Source: DATBRV01 sp036560145 (GTDB taxonomy: Bacteria > Myxococcota_A > UBA9160 > SMWR01). Taken from it: 64,000 nucleotides of DNA. The DNA lies in assembly GCA_036560145.1 (NCBI GenBank), contig DATBRV010000020.1:1-64000 (forward strand). Reading direction: 5' to 3'. A program made the position numbers and the translations under genes. This document shows positions 1 to 7,838 of this stretch, piece by piece. The notes beneath the pieces were generated by a model. It saw nothing but the letters and a program-made list of their open reading frames with translations, did no database searches and was not told the origin of the DNA. The number at the start of each line of letters is the position of its first letter. Positions within the stretch are counted from its first letter, which is position 1.

Positions 1-561
1 CTTCACCATGATGATGAAGTCGGTCATGGCGGGCGAGTAGACGGCGCCGCCCGCGCAGGGGCCCATGATCGCCGAGATCTGCGGGATCACGCCGGAGGAG
101 AGCACGTTGCGCAGGAAGACGTCGCCGTAGCCGCCGAGCGAGACCACGCCTTCCTGGATGCGCGCCCCCGCTCCGTCGTTGAGCCCGATCAACGGCGCGC
201 CCACCTTGGCGGCCAGATCCATGATCTTGCAGATCTTCTCGGCGAAGGCGCCGGACAGGCTGCCGCCGAACACCGTGAAATCCTGGGCGAAGCAGAAGAT
301 CTGGCGGCCCTCGACCTTGCCGTAGCCGGTGATCACGCCGTCGCCAAGGATTTTTTGATCCTGCATCCCGAAGTCGGTGCAGCGGTGCGTCACGAACTTG
401 TCGATCTCGACGAAGCTGCCGGGATCGAAGAGCAGCTCGATGCGTTCGCGCGCGGTGAGCTTGCCGGCGGCGTGCTGGCGCTCGATCCGGGCGGCGCCGC
501 CGCCCAGCACCGCCTTCTCGTTCATCTCCTCGAGCTTCTTGATCTTTTCTTCGACGGACAT
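1..561 (-). CDS. Acyl-CoA carboxylase beta (carboxyltransferase) subunit, 3' end cut by window edge
   Basis: This is the N-terminal 187 residues of a biotin-dependent acyl-CoA carboxylase carboxyltransferase, the PccB/MmdA family that moves a carboxyl group from biotin to propionyl-CoA or a related acyl-CoA. The start is the ATG at 559-561, with a GAGG about 10 nt upstream. Visible family signatures are the N-terminal helix, the TARERIELLFD segment, an FVTHRCTDFGMQ-like stretch, the GYGKVEGR turn, and the acyl-CoA-binding glycine-rich stretches GLNDGAGARIQEGV and GPCAGGAVYSPA. The reading frame is open to the left edge, so the C-terminal crotonase-fold half lies outside. It follows malic enzyme by 38 nt on the same strand, and acyl-CoA dehydrogenase is further upstream. 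That context fits fatty or branched-chain acyl-CoA breakdown feeding the methylmalonyl-CoA route. Substrate specificity cannot be read from this part. Confidence 0.9.
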   Translation of the reverse strand, partial: MSVEEKIKKLEEMNEKAVLGGGAARIERQHAAGKLTARERIELLFDPGSFVEIDKFVTHRCTDFGMQDQKILGDGVITGYGKVEGRQIFCFAQDFTVFGGSLSGAFAEKICKIMDLAAKVGAPLIGLNDGAGARIQEGVVSLGGYGDVFLRNVLSSGVIPQISAIMGPCAGGAVYSPAMTDFIIMVK

Positions 562-599
562 CGAACGGGGACCTCGCAGCGGAAGGGGCGGAGGGCGGC

Positions 600-1886
600 C
601 TACAGGTTGGCGAGCACGCCGACCGTCTGCTCCAGACGCTTGGTGTACTCCACGCCGTCGACCTTGCGGCGCGCGACGCCGCTGTCCATCGCCGCCTGGG
701 CGACGGCGGGAGCGACGAAGGTGAGGATGCGCGGATCGAACGGCTTGGGAAGGATGTAGTCCCGTCCGAAATCGAAGATGTCGTGCGGGTAGGCGGCGCG
801 CACCGCCTGCGGCACGCCTTCGCCGCGGCGCGCGAGCTCCGCGAGCGCGTGCACGGCGGCGAGCTTCATCGCCTCGTTGATCCGCCGGGCGCGCACGTCG
901 AGCGCGCCCCTGAAGATGAACGGGAAGCCGAGCACGTTGTTCACCTGGTTCGGGAAGTCGGAGCGCCCCGTCGCCACGATCGCGTCGCCCCGCACCTGGC
1001 GCACGGCGCTCGGCGTGATCTCGGGATCGGGGTTCGCCATCGCGAAGATCACCGGGCTCGGCGCCATGCTCTGCACCATCTCGGGCGTCAGCAGGCCGGC
1101 CTGCGAGACGCCCACGAAGACGTCGGCGCCGCGCACCGCGTCGGCGAGGCTGCGGGCCTTTGTATCGCGCAGGAACTCCGCCTTCTCGGCGGTGACGCTG
1201 CCGCGGCGCCCCTCGTGGAGCACGCCGCGCGTGTCGCAGAGCAGCATGTTCTCCGGCCGCACGCCGATGTCGCGATACAGCCGCGCGCAGCCGATGCCGG
1301 CGGCCCCAGCGCCGCAGAACACCACGCGGGTCTGCGCGATCTGGCGGCGCGTGATCATCAGCGCGTTGATCAGCGCGGCGCCCGAGATGATCGCGGTGCC
1401 GTGCTGGTCGTCGTGGAAGACCGGGATGTCGAGCGATTCGATCAGCCGGCGCTCGATCTCGAAGCATTCCGGCGCCCGGATGTCCTCGAGGTTGATGCCC
1501 CCGAAGGTCGGCGAGATCAGCTGCACGGTGCGGACGATCTCATCGATGTCCTCGCTGTCGATCTCGATGTCGAAGACGTCGATGTCGGCGAAGCGCTTGA
1601 ACAGGACGGCCTTGCCTTCCATGACGGGTTTTCCCGCCAGCGGCCCGAGATTGCCCAGCCCGAGCACCGCGGTGCCGTTGCTGATCACGGCGACCAGGTT
1701 CGCCTTGGCCGTGTACTTGTAGACCTCGTCCGGATCGCGCGCGATCTCGCGGCACGGCTCGGCCACCCCAGGGGTGTAGGCCATCGAGAGGTCCACCTGC
1801 GTCACGGTGGGCTTGGTGGGGACGATCTTGAGCTTCCCGGGTCGGCCCTCCGAGTGGTACCGAAGGGCCTGCTCTCGCGTGATCAC
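600..1886 (-). CDS. maeB: NAD(P)-dependent malic enzyme (malate to pyruvate + CO2)
   Basis: 428 residues, the size of short bacterial malic enzymes without the C-terminal phosphotransacetylase-like domain found in E. coli MaeB. The N-terminal malic domain shows Tyr37 in AYTPGVAEPC, the catalytic-lysine segment EGKAVLF (Lys92), and metal ligands in NLED (Glu134, Asp135) and FHDDQHGTA (Asp160). The NAD(P)-binding domain carries CGAGAAGIG near residues 191-199 and later the ANPDPEI and ATGRSDFPNQVNN segments. It oxidatively decarboxylates malate to pyruvate in the cytosol, linking the TCA cycle to acetyl-CoA and NADPH supply. It lies downstream of an acyl-CoA dehydrogenase (119 nt gap) and upstream of an acyl-CoA carboxylase beta subunit, so it may remove C4 acids made from propionyl-CoA. 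Cofactor preference (NAD or NADP) is not decided by the sequence; the symbol is by family. Confidence 0.93.
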   Translation of the reverse strand: MITREQALRYHSEGRPGKLKIVPTKPTVTQVDLSMAYTPGVAEPCREIARDPDEVYKYTAKANLVAVISNGTAVLGLGNLGPLAGKPVMEGKAVLFKRFADIDVFDIEIDSEDIDEIVRTVQLISPTFGGINLEDIRAPECFEIERRLIESLDIPVFHDDQHGTAIISGAALINALMITRRQIAQTRVVFCGAGAAGIGCARLYRDIGVRPENMLLCDTRGVLHEGRRGSVTAEKAEFLRDTKARSLADAVRGADVFVGVSQAGLLTPEMVQSMAPSPVIFAMANPDPEITPSAVRQVRGDAIVATGRSDFPNQVNNVLGFPFIFRGALDVRARRINEAMKLAAVHALAELARRGEGVPQAVRAAYPHDIFDFGRDYILPKPFDPRILTFVAPAVAQAAMDSGVARRKVDGVEYTKRLEQTVGVLANL

Positions 1887-2005
1887 TGGACGTCCTCGTG
1901 CGCATCGGATCCGGGCAGCGCCCGGCGGCGGCGAGCCGAGGAGTCTATCAGATGTGCCGCCCGCGCGCCCCGAGGAATTGCACGTATTTCCGGCGGGTTA
2001 CGGAG

Positions 2006-3142
2006 CTAACGAAGAAGCTCGCGGGCGATCACCACGCGCTGGATCTGGTTGGTGCCCTCGTAGATCTGCATCAGCTTGGCGTCGCGCATCAGCTTCTCCA
2101 CGGGATAGTCGCGGGTGTAGCCGTTGCCGCCGAAGACCTGGACGGCATCCGTGGTGACGCGCATCGCCGCGTCGGTGGCGAAGCACTTTGCCATGGACGA
2201 GTACTTCGAGGCTCGCAGCCCCTCGTCCACCATCCAGGCGCTCTGGAGCGTGAGCAGGCGCGCGGCCTCGATGTCCTTCGCCATGTCCGCCAGCAGGAAC
2301 TGCACGGCCTGGAAGCTGCCGATCGCGGTTCCGAAGGCCTTGCGCTCCCCCGCGTACCTGGTGGCTTCGTCGAGGGCCCGCTGGGCGATTCCCGTCGCGA
2401 GCGCCGCGATCGGCGGCCGCGAGCGGTCGAGCGTCTGCATCGCGATCTTGAAGCCCTCCCCCTCGGCGCCGAGCCGCTGCGCGGCGGGAACACGGACTCC
2501 GTCGAAGTCGAGGACGCGCGTATCGCTCGCGCGCTGTCCCATCTTGTCCTCTTTCTTGCCGCGGTTGATCCCTGGGGTGTTCGCCGGGACGATGAAGGCG
2601 CAGATCCCGTTGTGCCGGGTCTTGCGGTCGAGGGTGGCGAAGACCGTGAAGAGGTCGGCCTCGCCTCCGTTGGTGATCCAGCACTTCGTCCCGCTCAGCC
2701 GGTAGTCCGCGCCATCCTTCTCGGCGAGCAGCTGGAGACCGGCGACGTCCGAGCCGGCGTTGGGCTCGGAGAGGCAGAAGGAGACCAGCGAGAACTTCTC
2801 GGCGCAGGGCCGCAGCCAGTTTTCTTTCTGCTCGCGGCTCCCCGCCACCAGGATCGGCGTGAGCCCGAGGTCGTTGCACATCACCGAGGTGGCGATTCCC
2901 GCGCAGCCCCAGGCGATCTCCTCGGTCACCAGGCAGCTGTCGACGGAGGAGAGCCCGACGCCGCCGAACTCGGCGGGGATCACCGTGTTCGAGAGCCCGA
3001 GCTCCCAGGCCTGGCGGATCACCTCGCGCGGAAATTCCGCCGTGCGGTCGAATTGGGCGGCAACCGGCGCAACCTGCTCGCGCGCGAAGCGCCGCGCGGT
3101 GCCCTGGAGCGCGAGCTGCTCGTCGCTGAGACCGAAGTCCAT
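2006..3142 (-). CDS. Acyl-CoA dehydrogenase (FAD flavoprotein)
   Basis: 378 residues, full length for the acyl-CoA dehydrogenase family, which introduces an alpha-beta double bond into acyl-CoA and passes electrons to ETF. The three parts are present in order: N-terminal helical domain starting MDFGLSDEQL, a middle beta domain with FCLSEPNAGSD and KCWITNGGEAD (FAD/substrate signatures), and a C-terminal helical domain with RKAFGTAIGSFQAVQF and the terminal YEGTNQIQR block. Glu362 in YEGT is the expected catalytic base of short/medium-chain enzymes. It starts 33 nt after the IclR-type regulator stops, so the two are probably co-transcribed with the downstream malic enzyme and acyl-CoA carboxylase. 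The close match to butyryl/short-chain enzyme motifs suggests a short or medium chain substrate, but isovaleryl- or glutaryl-type specificity cannot be excluded. Confidence 0.94.
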   Translation of the reverse strand: MDFGLSDEQLALQGTARRFAREQVAPVAAQFDRTAEFPREVIRQAWELGLSNTVIPAEFGGVGLSSVDSCLVTEEIAWGCAGIATSVMCNDLGLTPILVAGSREQKENWLRPCAEKFSLVSFCLSEPNAGSDVAGLQLLAEKDGADYRLSGTKCWITNGGEADLFTVFATLDRKTRHNGICAFIVPANTPGINRGKKEDKMGQRASDTRVLDFDGVRVPAAQRLGAEGEGFKIAMQTLDRSRPPIAALATGIAQRALDEATRYAGERKAFGTAIGSFQAVQFLLADMAKDIEAARLLTLQSAWMVDEGLRASKYSSMAKCFATDAAMRVTTDAVQVFGGNGYTRDYPVEKLMRDAKLMQIYEGTNQIQRVVIARELLR

Positions 3143-3175
3143 CCTGATCGAACCCCGCGGGAGCAGCTGCCCCGA

Positions 3176-3967
3176 TCAGGCGGCGGTGTAACCGAGCTCG
3201 CGGGAGAGCGCTTCGGCGGCGCCGGTCACGGCCGGAACCACGTACCGAAGCAGGCGTTCCTCGCCGAGGCGGAAGGCGGGCCCCGAGACCGAGATCGCGG
3301 CGATCATCCGGCTGCTGGCGTCGTGCACGGGCGCCGCCGCGCAGCACAGGCCGGGCTCGCACTCTTCGAGGTCGAGCGCGAAGCCGGCGCCCGCCACCGC
3401 GCGCAGGTGCTCGAAGAGCTTGTCGCGGTCGACGATCGTCGACTCCGTGCGCGCGGCGAGCCCATCGGACGTCGACAGGCTCCGGTCGTAAGCCTCCCGA
3501 ACGTTCTCGGGCGCGCAGCCGATCAGCACCTTGCCGAGCGCGGTGCAGTGGGGCGGCAGACGCTCGCCGACGCGCAGGCCCGTCAGCACCAGCTGCTCGC
3601 CCAGCGCGCCGTCGAGGTGGACCACGTCGAAGCCCCGCAGCATCGCGAGGTGTGCGGATTCCTTCAGCTCGCCCGCGAGGGATTCGAGGATCGGGCGCGC
3701 GCGGCGCAACAACGTGCGGCCGCGCAGGAACGCCTGCCCGAGCTCGAGGTTCTCGACGCCGAGCCGATAGCGGTCGCTGGCCGCGCTCTGCTCGATGTAG
3801 CCCTGGGCTTCCAGCGTCGCGAGCAGACGGAAGACGTTGTTCTTGTGAAGCGACAAGCGTCGCGACAGCTCGGTGACGCCGAGCTCTTCCTCGTCGCGAA
3901 ACGCCTCCAGCAGACGCATGGCGTTCACGACGGTCTGGATCGCGTAGTCGCCCTTCGGCTTCTTCAT
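3176..3967 (-). CDS. IclR-family transcriptional regulator
   Basis: 263 residues from the ATG at 3965-3967 (MKKPKGDYAIQ). A longer frame upstream is Pro/Arg-rich and looks non-coding, so this start was preferred. The N-terminal winged helix-turn-helix covers roughly residues 5-70, with the ELGVTELSRRLSLHKNNVFRLLATLEAQGYI segment typical of IclR proteins split over two helices. The C-terminal effector domain (about residues 85-255) ends with the family's ISVSGP-like motif. IclR regulators bind small carboxylic or aromatic acids and control adjacent catabolic operons. It is first in an operon with acyl-CoA dehydrogenase, malic enzyme and an acyl-CoA carboxylase, so autoregulated control of acyl-CoA catabolism is the simplest inference. 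The effector is unknown. Confidence 0.92.
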   Translation of the reverse strand: MKKPKGDYAIQTVVNAMRLLEAFRDEEELGVTELSRRLSLHKNNVFRLLATLEAQGYIEQSAASDRYRLGVENLELGQAFLRGRTLLRRARPILESLAGELKESAHLAMLRGFDVVHLDGALGEQLVLTGLRVGERLPPHCTALGKVLIGCAPENVREAYDRSLSTSDGLAARTESTIVDRDKLFEHLRAVAGAGFALDLEECEPGLCCAAAPVHDASSRMIAAISVSGPAFRLGEERLLRYVVPAVTGAAEALSRELGYTAA

Positions 3968-4344
3968 CGGCTTGGGTCTCCAAACCCTCAGCCCGCCAAC
4001 GAAGGACCCCCGGGGCGACTCGGGGGGCGGGGGGATCCGCCGAGTCAGCCCGCTTCTCACATCGATCGCCTACCGACCTACGATCCCTCTGCTCTTCTCT
4101 GCTCTTCTTCCGTTTTTTTCTCGCTTCGACTCGCACTCGGCACGCCCGATGCATCGTCGGTGCCTTCACTCGACTGCGGCCACGCGCACGGCGCTTCGGA
4201 TGGGACGGCGCTTTCTATCGCACTGTCGAGAGTGATGTCAAGAATCGTGCACGCGCGCGCGAACATTTCGCGGCGTAATCACAATCGCGTGTACGACGCG
4301 ACGCGGCCGACGTCACCGACGGAAAACGCGAATCCGAATCCGAT
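3968..4344. other. Non-coding region between iclR-type gene and lspA
   Basis: The 377 nt between the start of the IclR-type regulator and the stop of lspA hold no convincing gene. The sequence is less GC-biased than its surroundings, with C/T-rich runs near 4080-4130. It contains a candidate sigma-70 promoter for the regulator operon at 4214-4241. No tRNA, riboswitch or strong lspA terminator was recognised. Confidence 0.5.
4214..4241 (-). promoter_or_regulatory. Candidate sigma-70 promoter of the iclR-acyl-CoA operon
   Basis: On the minus strand a perfect TTGACA (4236-4241 reversed) is followed after 16 nt by GATAGA (4214-4219), three of six matches to TATAAT. It lies about 250 nt before the regulator start codon, so the leader would be long. 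An overlapping purine-rich ATAGAA is shifted by one base. Assignment is by consensus only. Confidence 0.4.
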
Positions 4345-4860
4345 TCAGGCGGAGCCGGCGCCGTCCGGGGTGGCGCGGCTTTCGCCTTCGCTGGCGAGCA
4401 GCTCGAGCAGCAGCAGGCCGACGCCGGTCACGATGAAGCTGTCGGCGAAGTTGAAATCGGGCCAGGAGTAGCCGCCCCAGAGCCGGAAGTGCAGGAAGTC
4501 GACGACTTCGCCGCGCAGAACGCGGTCGATCAGGTTGCCGACGGCGCCGCCGAGGATGCATCCGAGTGCGAGCGCGGAGAGCCGGTCCCCGGGGGCGAGC
4601 TTTCGGAAGAACGAAATCACGATCCCGATGGCGACCAGCGAGATGGAGATGAAGAAGGTGAGCCGGATCTCGGGCGGCGCGTCGCTGAAGAGCCCGAACG
4701 CCGCACCCCCATTTCGCACGTGCGTGAGGTAGAAAAACCCCTCGATCATCTCGACGCGATCCGCGTAGCTGAGGTTGTGGTCGACGAGGATCTTGGACGC
4801 CTGGTCGAGCGCCAGGCAACCCAGAAACGCAGACGAGCCGATCAGCAGCTTGGGTGTCAT
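4345..4860 (-). CDS. lspA: Lipoprotein signal peptidase II
   Basis: 171 residues from the ATG at 4858-4860; an in-frame upstream extension overlaps other genes and is Arg-rich, so it is not used. LspA is the inner-membrane aspartyl protease that removes the signal peptide from diacylglyceryl-modified prolipoproteins. All family motifs are visible: DQASKILVD near residues 19-27, the N-x-G-x-AFG loop (RNGGAAFG, 49-56), GNLIDR (108-113), VVDF with catalytic Asp121, and FNFADSF with the second catalytic Asp140. Four hydrophobic segments give the expected four-helix topology. It lies 52 nt after a TPR lipoprotein gene that would itself be an LspA substrate, in line with PBP and DAHP synthase genes on the same strand. 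Confidence 0.96.
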   Translation of the reverse strand: MTPKLLIGSSAFLGCLALDQASKILVDHNLSYADRVEMIEGFFYLTHVRNGGAAFGLFSDAPPEIRLTFFISISLVAIGIVISFFRKLAPGDRLSALALGCILGGAVGNLIDRVLRGEVVDFLHFRLWGGYSWPDFNFADSFIVTGVGLLLLELLASEGESRATPDGAGSA

Positions 4861-4912
4861 GCGGCTTCGCAAACTATCACAGGCTTCCCGCAGGGGCGAC
4901 CGGCGTGCAGGC

Positions 4913-5428
4913 TCAACGCAGCTCCTCGGCGCTGAGCTCGCCGTCGCTCCACACGGAGGGTGCGAGATCCGAAGCCTGGGCGAGCAGCGCGCTCGCGCCG
5001 TTTGCATCGCCGCGCGCGCGCAGCGCCGCGCCGCGCAATCCGGCGAGATGCGCCTCGACCCGGGGGGAGCGGAGATCTTCCGCACCGAGCAACAGCTCCG
5101 CCTGCTCCAGGTATTCGAGCGCCGAGGGACCGTCGCCGCCCTCGACCGCCTGACGGGCGAGCGCGAGGTACGCGAACGGGTTGTTCGCGTCGACCTGGAG
5201 CGCGCGCTCGTAGCTCCTCCGGGCGAGCTGCGTCTGTCCCTTGGCGTCGATGTCCAGGCCCTGGAGCACGAGTCGCTGGGACGCGCGGCGCGCGGCGTCC
5301 CCCTCGCCGGCGATCTCGTGCAGACGCAACGGCTCCGCCCGCGGCGCGAAGATCAACGCGCGGCCCGCGCAGCCCGAGAGCAGCGCGATCCCGAGCAGCG
5401 CGACGAGGGCCGCGCGCGCGAGCCTCAC
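4913..5428 (-). CDS. TPR-repeat lipoprotein
   Basis: 171 residues. The start is a GTG at 5426-5428 that overlaps the stop of the upstream penicillin-binding protein gene as GTGA, implying translational coupling. The N terminus is a lipoprotein signal peptide ending in LLSGC (Cys20), so the mature protein should be lipid-anchored. Residues 55-165 form about three tetratricopeptide-like helical pairs (ARRSYERALQVDANNPFAYLALAR and similar). Such small TPR lipoproteins often act as partners of cell-wall synthases; a PBP1-type glycosyltransferase/transpeptidase is encoded directly upstream, so an activator or scaffold role (by analogy with LpoA/NlpI, which also carry TPR-like folds) is a reasonable inference but is unproven. 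No enzymatic motif is seen. Confidence 0.85.
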   Translation of the reverse strand: MRLARAALVALLGIALLSGCAGRALIFAPRAEPLRLHEIAGEGDAARRASQRLVLQGLDIDAKGQTQLARRSYERALQVDANNPFAYLALARQAVEGGDGPSALEYLEQAELLLGAEDLRSPRVEAHLAGLRGAALRARGDANGASALLAQASDLAPSVWSDGELSAEELR

Positions 5429-7836
5429 AGGTGCCGCCGGAGCCAGCGGAAGAACTCCCCGCCGTCATCATCCCCTTTGCGATCCGGAGGTCGCTCGGCC
5501 ACCCCGCCGCCGGGCAGCGACTCGGGGTAGCCCCCGTCGCCGCAAACGCTCGTCGGCGCCGTGCCCGCCAGGAAGTACTCGGCTTTCCGCTCGGGGCAGC
5601 CGCTGGCCGCCAGCGAGCGCGTCACGGGATCGATCTCGATCACCTCGACGCTGGCCGGCTTCGGGAAGCGGCCGCGGATCTGGCCTCCCGTCATGTCCGT
5701 CACGAAGCGCCGCCAGATCGGCAGGGCCCCCACGGCGCTCGGGATCTTGAGGCTGCGGGGCTCGTCGAAGCCGATCCAGACCACGACCACCAGCTCCGGC
5801 GTGTAGCCGACCAGCCAGAGGTCCTGCTCGCGGTCGGTCGTCCCGGTCTTCGCGGCGATCGGCCCGCGCAGCCCGTTCGCGCGCAGGGCCGACGCCGTGC
5901 CGTGCTCGGCCACGCCCTCGAGCAGCGAGGTCACCAGGTAGGCGGTGCCGGCGTCCATCACGCGTTCGAAGCGCAGCTTGCGCCGGTCGAGCGTGCGTCC
6001 CTCGGCGTCGATCAGGTCCTCGATCGACTGCAGCTCGGGACGGATACCGCCGCTCGCGAAGGTCGCGTACGCGCGTGCGATCTCGATCGGCGCGACCGAG
6101 GCGACCCCCAGCGCGAGGCTCGGCACGATCGGCAGCGACGACTGGATGCCGGTGCGCCGCGCCAGATCGGCGATCCGCCGCGGACCGACGTCCCGCGCCA
6201 GGCGCGCCGTCGCGATGTTGAGTGAGCGCTCGATGGCCTGCCGCACGGTGACCATGCCGTGGGATACCTTGTCGTAGTTCTCGGGCCGCCAGGGTCCGCT
6301 CGGCGTCGAGATCTCGAGCGGCGAATCGTCGAGCAGGCTCGCGAGCGTGATGGCGGGGGCGCCGCGATAGGGCTCCAGCGCGGCGGCGTACGCGAAGGGC
6401 TTGAAGGCGCTGCCGGTCTGCCGGCGCGCCTGCGTGCAGCGATCGAACTGCGAGGTGGCGTAGTCGCGTCCCCCCACCAGCGCGAGTAGCTCGCCGGTCT
6501 GCGGGCGCAGCGCGACCAGGCAGCCTTGCAGCGCGCGGGCGGGCTGCTCGGAGTGCAGCCGCGGATAGCGCTTCTCGAGATCGGCGATGCCTTCGCGCAG
6601 CGCGATCGCCGCCAGCCGCTGGGCGCGGCGGTCGAGCGTCGAATAGATGCGCAGCCCATCGGTCTCCAGCACGCTCGCGTCATAGACGTCGGAGAGCTGG
6701 CGGCGCAGCAGATCCAGGAAGTACCTGGCGTCGCCCGGGTCGGGGGTCACCTTGGCGAGCCGCAGCGGCTCGGCCTGCGCCCTGGCGCGCGCCTCCGCGT
6801 CGAGCCGCCCCTGCTCCTCCATCATCTCGAGCACGAGATTGCGCCGGCGGACCGCGCGCTCGGGCTCGCGATAGGGCGAGAGCCCGTTCGGGCTGTGGAT
6901 CACCGCCGCCAGCAGCGCCGACTCGGCGACGCCCAGCTCGCGCGCGCTCTTGCCGAAGAAGACGTGCGCCGCCTCGCCGACGCCGTGGATCGCCGTCGGC
7001 CCCCGCTGCCCGAGGTAGATCTCGTTCAGGTAGGCCTCGAGGATCTCGTGCTTGTCGTATCGGGCCTCGACCACCAGCGCCATCGCGGCTTCCTGGAACT
7101 TCCGCTTGAGCGTGCGCTCGGGGGTCAGGAAGAAGTTCTTGACCAGCTGCTGGGTGACGGTGCTCCCGCCCTGGCGCACCGCGCCGGCGCGCAGGTTCGC
7201 GAGCAGCGCGCCCGCGATCCGGCGCAGGTCGATGCCGCGATGGGCCTCGAAGCGCTGGTCCTCGACGGCCAGGATCGCACCCACCAGATGCGGGGGAAGC
7301 TGCTCGAGCTTGACCAGCTCCCGCTGCTCGCGGGCGGGGCCGTAGAAGGCGCCGATCGGCTCGGGCTCGAGCAACACCGCGCCGAGCTCGCGTCCGCTCG
7401 GCAGCTCGCGGATCTCCTGGATCACGGAACCGTTCAGTCTGAGAACGACGTCGCGAGCCGGCTCCGAGCGGGTGGGATGCTCGAAAGCCTGGAGATGGAC
7501 GCGGGCCCGGCTCTCGCCCCAGGCGTACTCGCCCGGCTCGAGCCGGCCTTCGCCCGCCGCCTCGCGAAAGCCCAGGCGCGCGAGGGTTCCGCGCAGGTCG
7601 ACCAGCTTCCAGTCGAGCCCCGGGTACAGGATCGAAGGCGTCGAGAAGACCCGCGAGGGGACCTCGAAGCGGCGTCCGTCGAAACGGGCGCGCACGCTGC
7701 GGTCGAGGCTCAGGAAGTAGCCGGCCGCCACGAAGCCGCCGAAGAAGCCGGCGCTCGCGATCGTGAGCGCGAGCACGCGCAGGAGGCCGGCCCCGCGGCG
7801 AGCCTTGCGCGGCGTGCGCGGCTTGGGTCGGGGCAT
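5425..7836 (-). CDS. mrcB: Bifunctional class A penicillin-binding protein, PBP1B type
   Basis: 803 residues from the ATG at 7834-7836, 2 nt after the DAHP synthase stop. It is an inner-membrane enzyme that polymerises glycan strands and cross-links peptides in peptidoglycan. Order: basic cytoplasmic tail, one membrane helix (about 20-42), a UB2H-like region (about 60-160), the GT51 glycosyltransferase with VEDQRFEAHRG (Glu192) and GGSTVTQQLVKN, and the transpeptidase with SxxK as GSAFKP (Ser476, Lys479), SLN (539-541) and KTGTTD (663-668). The UB2H-like segment with VFSTPSILYPG supports the PBP1B rather than PBP1A branch. The gene stop overlaps the following lipoprotein start. All catalytic residues are present. 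The longer open frame extending to about 9.0 kb is spurious because it runs across the DAHP synthase gene in another frame. Confidence 0.95.
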   Translation of the reverse strand: MPRPKPRTPRKARRGAGLLRVLALTIASAGFFGGFVAAGYFLSLDRSVRARFDGRRFEVPSRVFSTPSILYPGLDWKLVDLRGTLARLGFREAAGEGRLEPGEYAWGESRARVHLQAFEHPTRSEPARDVVLRLNGSVIQEIRELPSGRELGAVLLEPEPIGAFYGPAREQRELVKLEQLPPHLVGAILAVEDQRFEAHRGIDLRRIAGALLANLRAGAVRQGGSTVTQQLVKNFFLTPERTLKRKFQEAAMALVVEARYDKHEILEAYLNEIYLGQRGPTAIHGVGEAAHVFFGKSARELGVAESALLAAVIHSPNGLSPYREPERAVRRRNLVLEMMEEQGRLDAEARARAQAEPLRLAKVTPDPGDARYFLDLLRRQLSDVYDASVLETDGLRIYSTLDRRAQRLAAIALREGIADLEKRYPRLHSEQPARALQGCLVALRPQTGELLALVGGRDYATSQFDRCTQARRQTGSAFKPFAYAAALEPYRGAPAITLASLLDDSPLEISTPSGPWRPENYDKVSHGMVTVRQAIERSLNIATARLARDVGPRRIADLARRTGIQSSLPIVPSLALGVASVAPIEIARAYATFASGGIRPELQSIEDLIDAEGRTLDRRKLRFERVMDAGTAYLVTSLLEGVAEHGTASALRANGLRGPIAAKTGTTDREQDLWLVGYTPELVVVVWIGFDEPRSLKIPSAVGALPIWRRFVTDMTGGQIRGRFPKPASVEVIEIDPVTRSLAASGCPERKAEYFLAGTAPTSVCGDGGYPESLPGGGVAERPPDRKGDDDGGEFFRWLRRHL

Positions 7837-7838
7837 GG

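Noticed and set aside
4078..4266. 62-codon minus-strand frame before iclR
   Set aside because: No ribosome-binding site or conserved motif; it overlaps the candidate promoter.
1898..4471. 857-codon open frame on the plus strand
   Set aside because: It runs antisense over acyl-CoA dehydrogenase and the IclR-type regulator; its translation is Arg/Ala/Gly-rich with no domain, as expected for GC-rich mirror frames.
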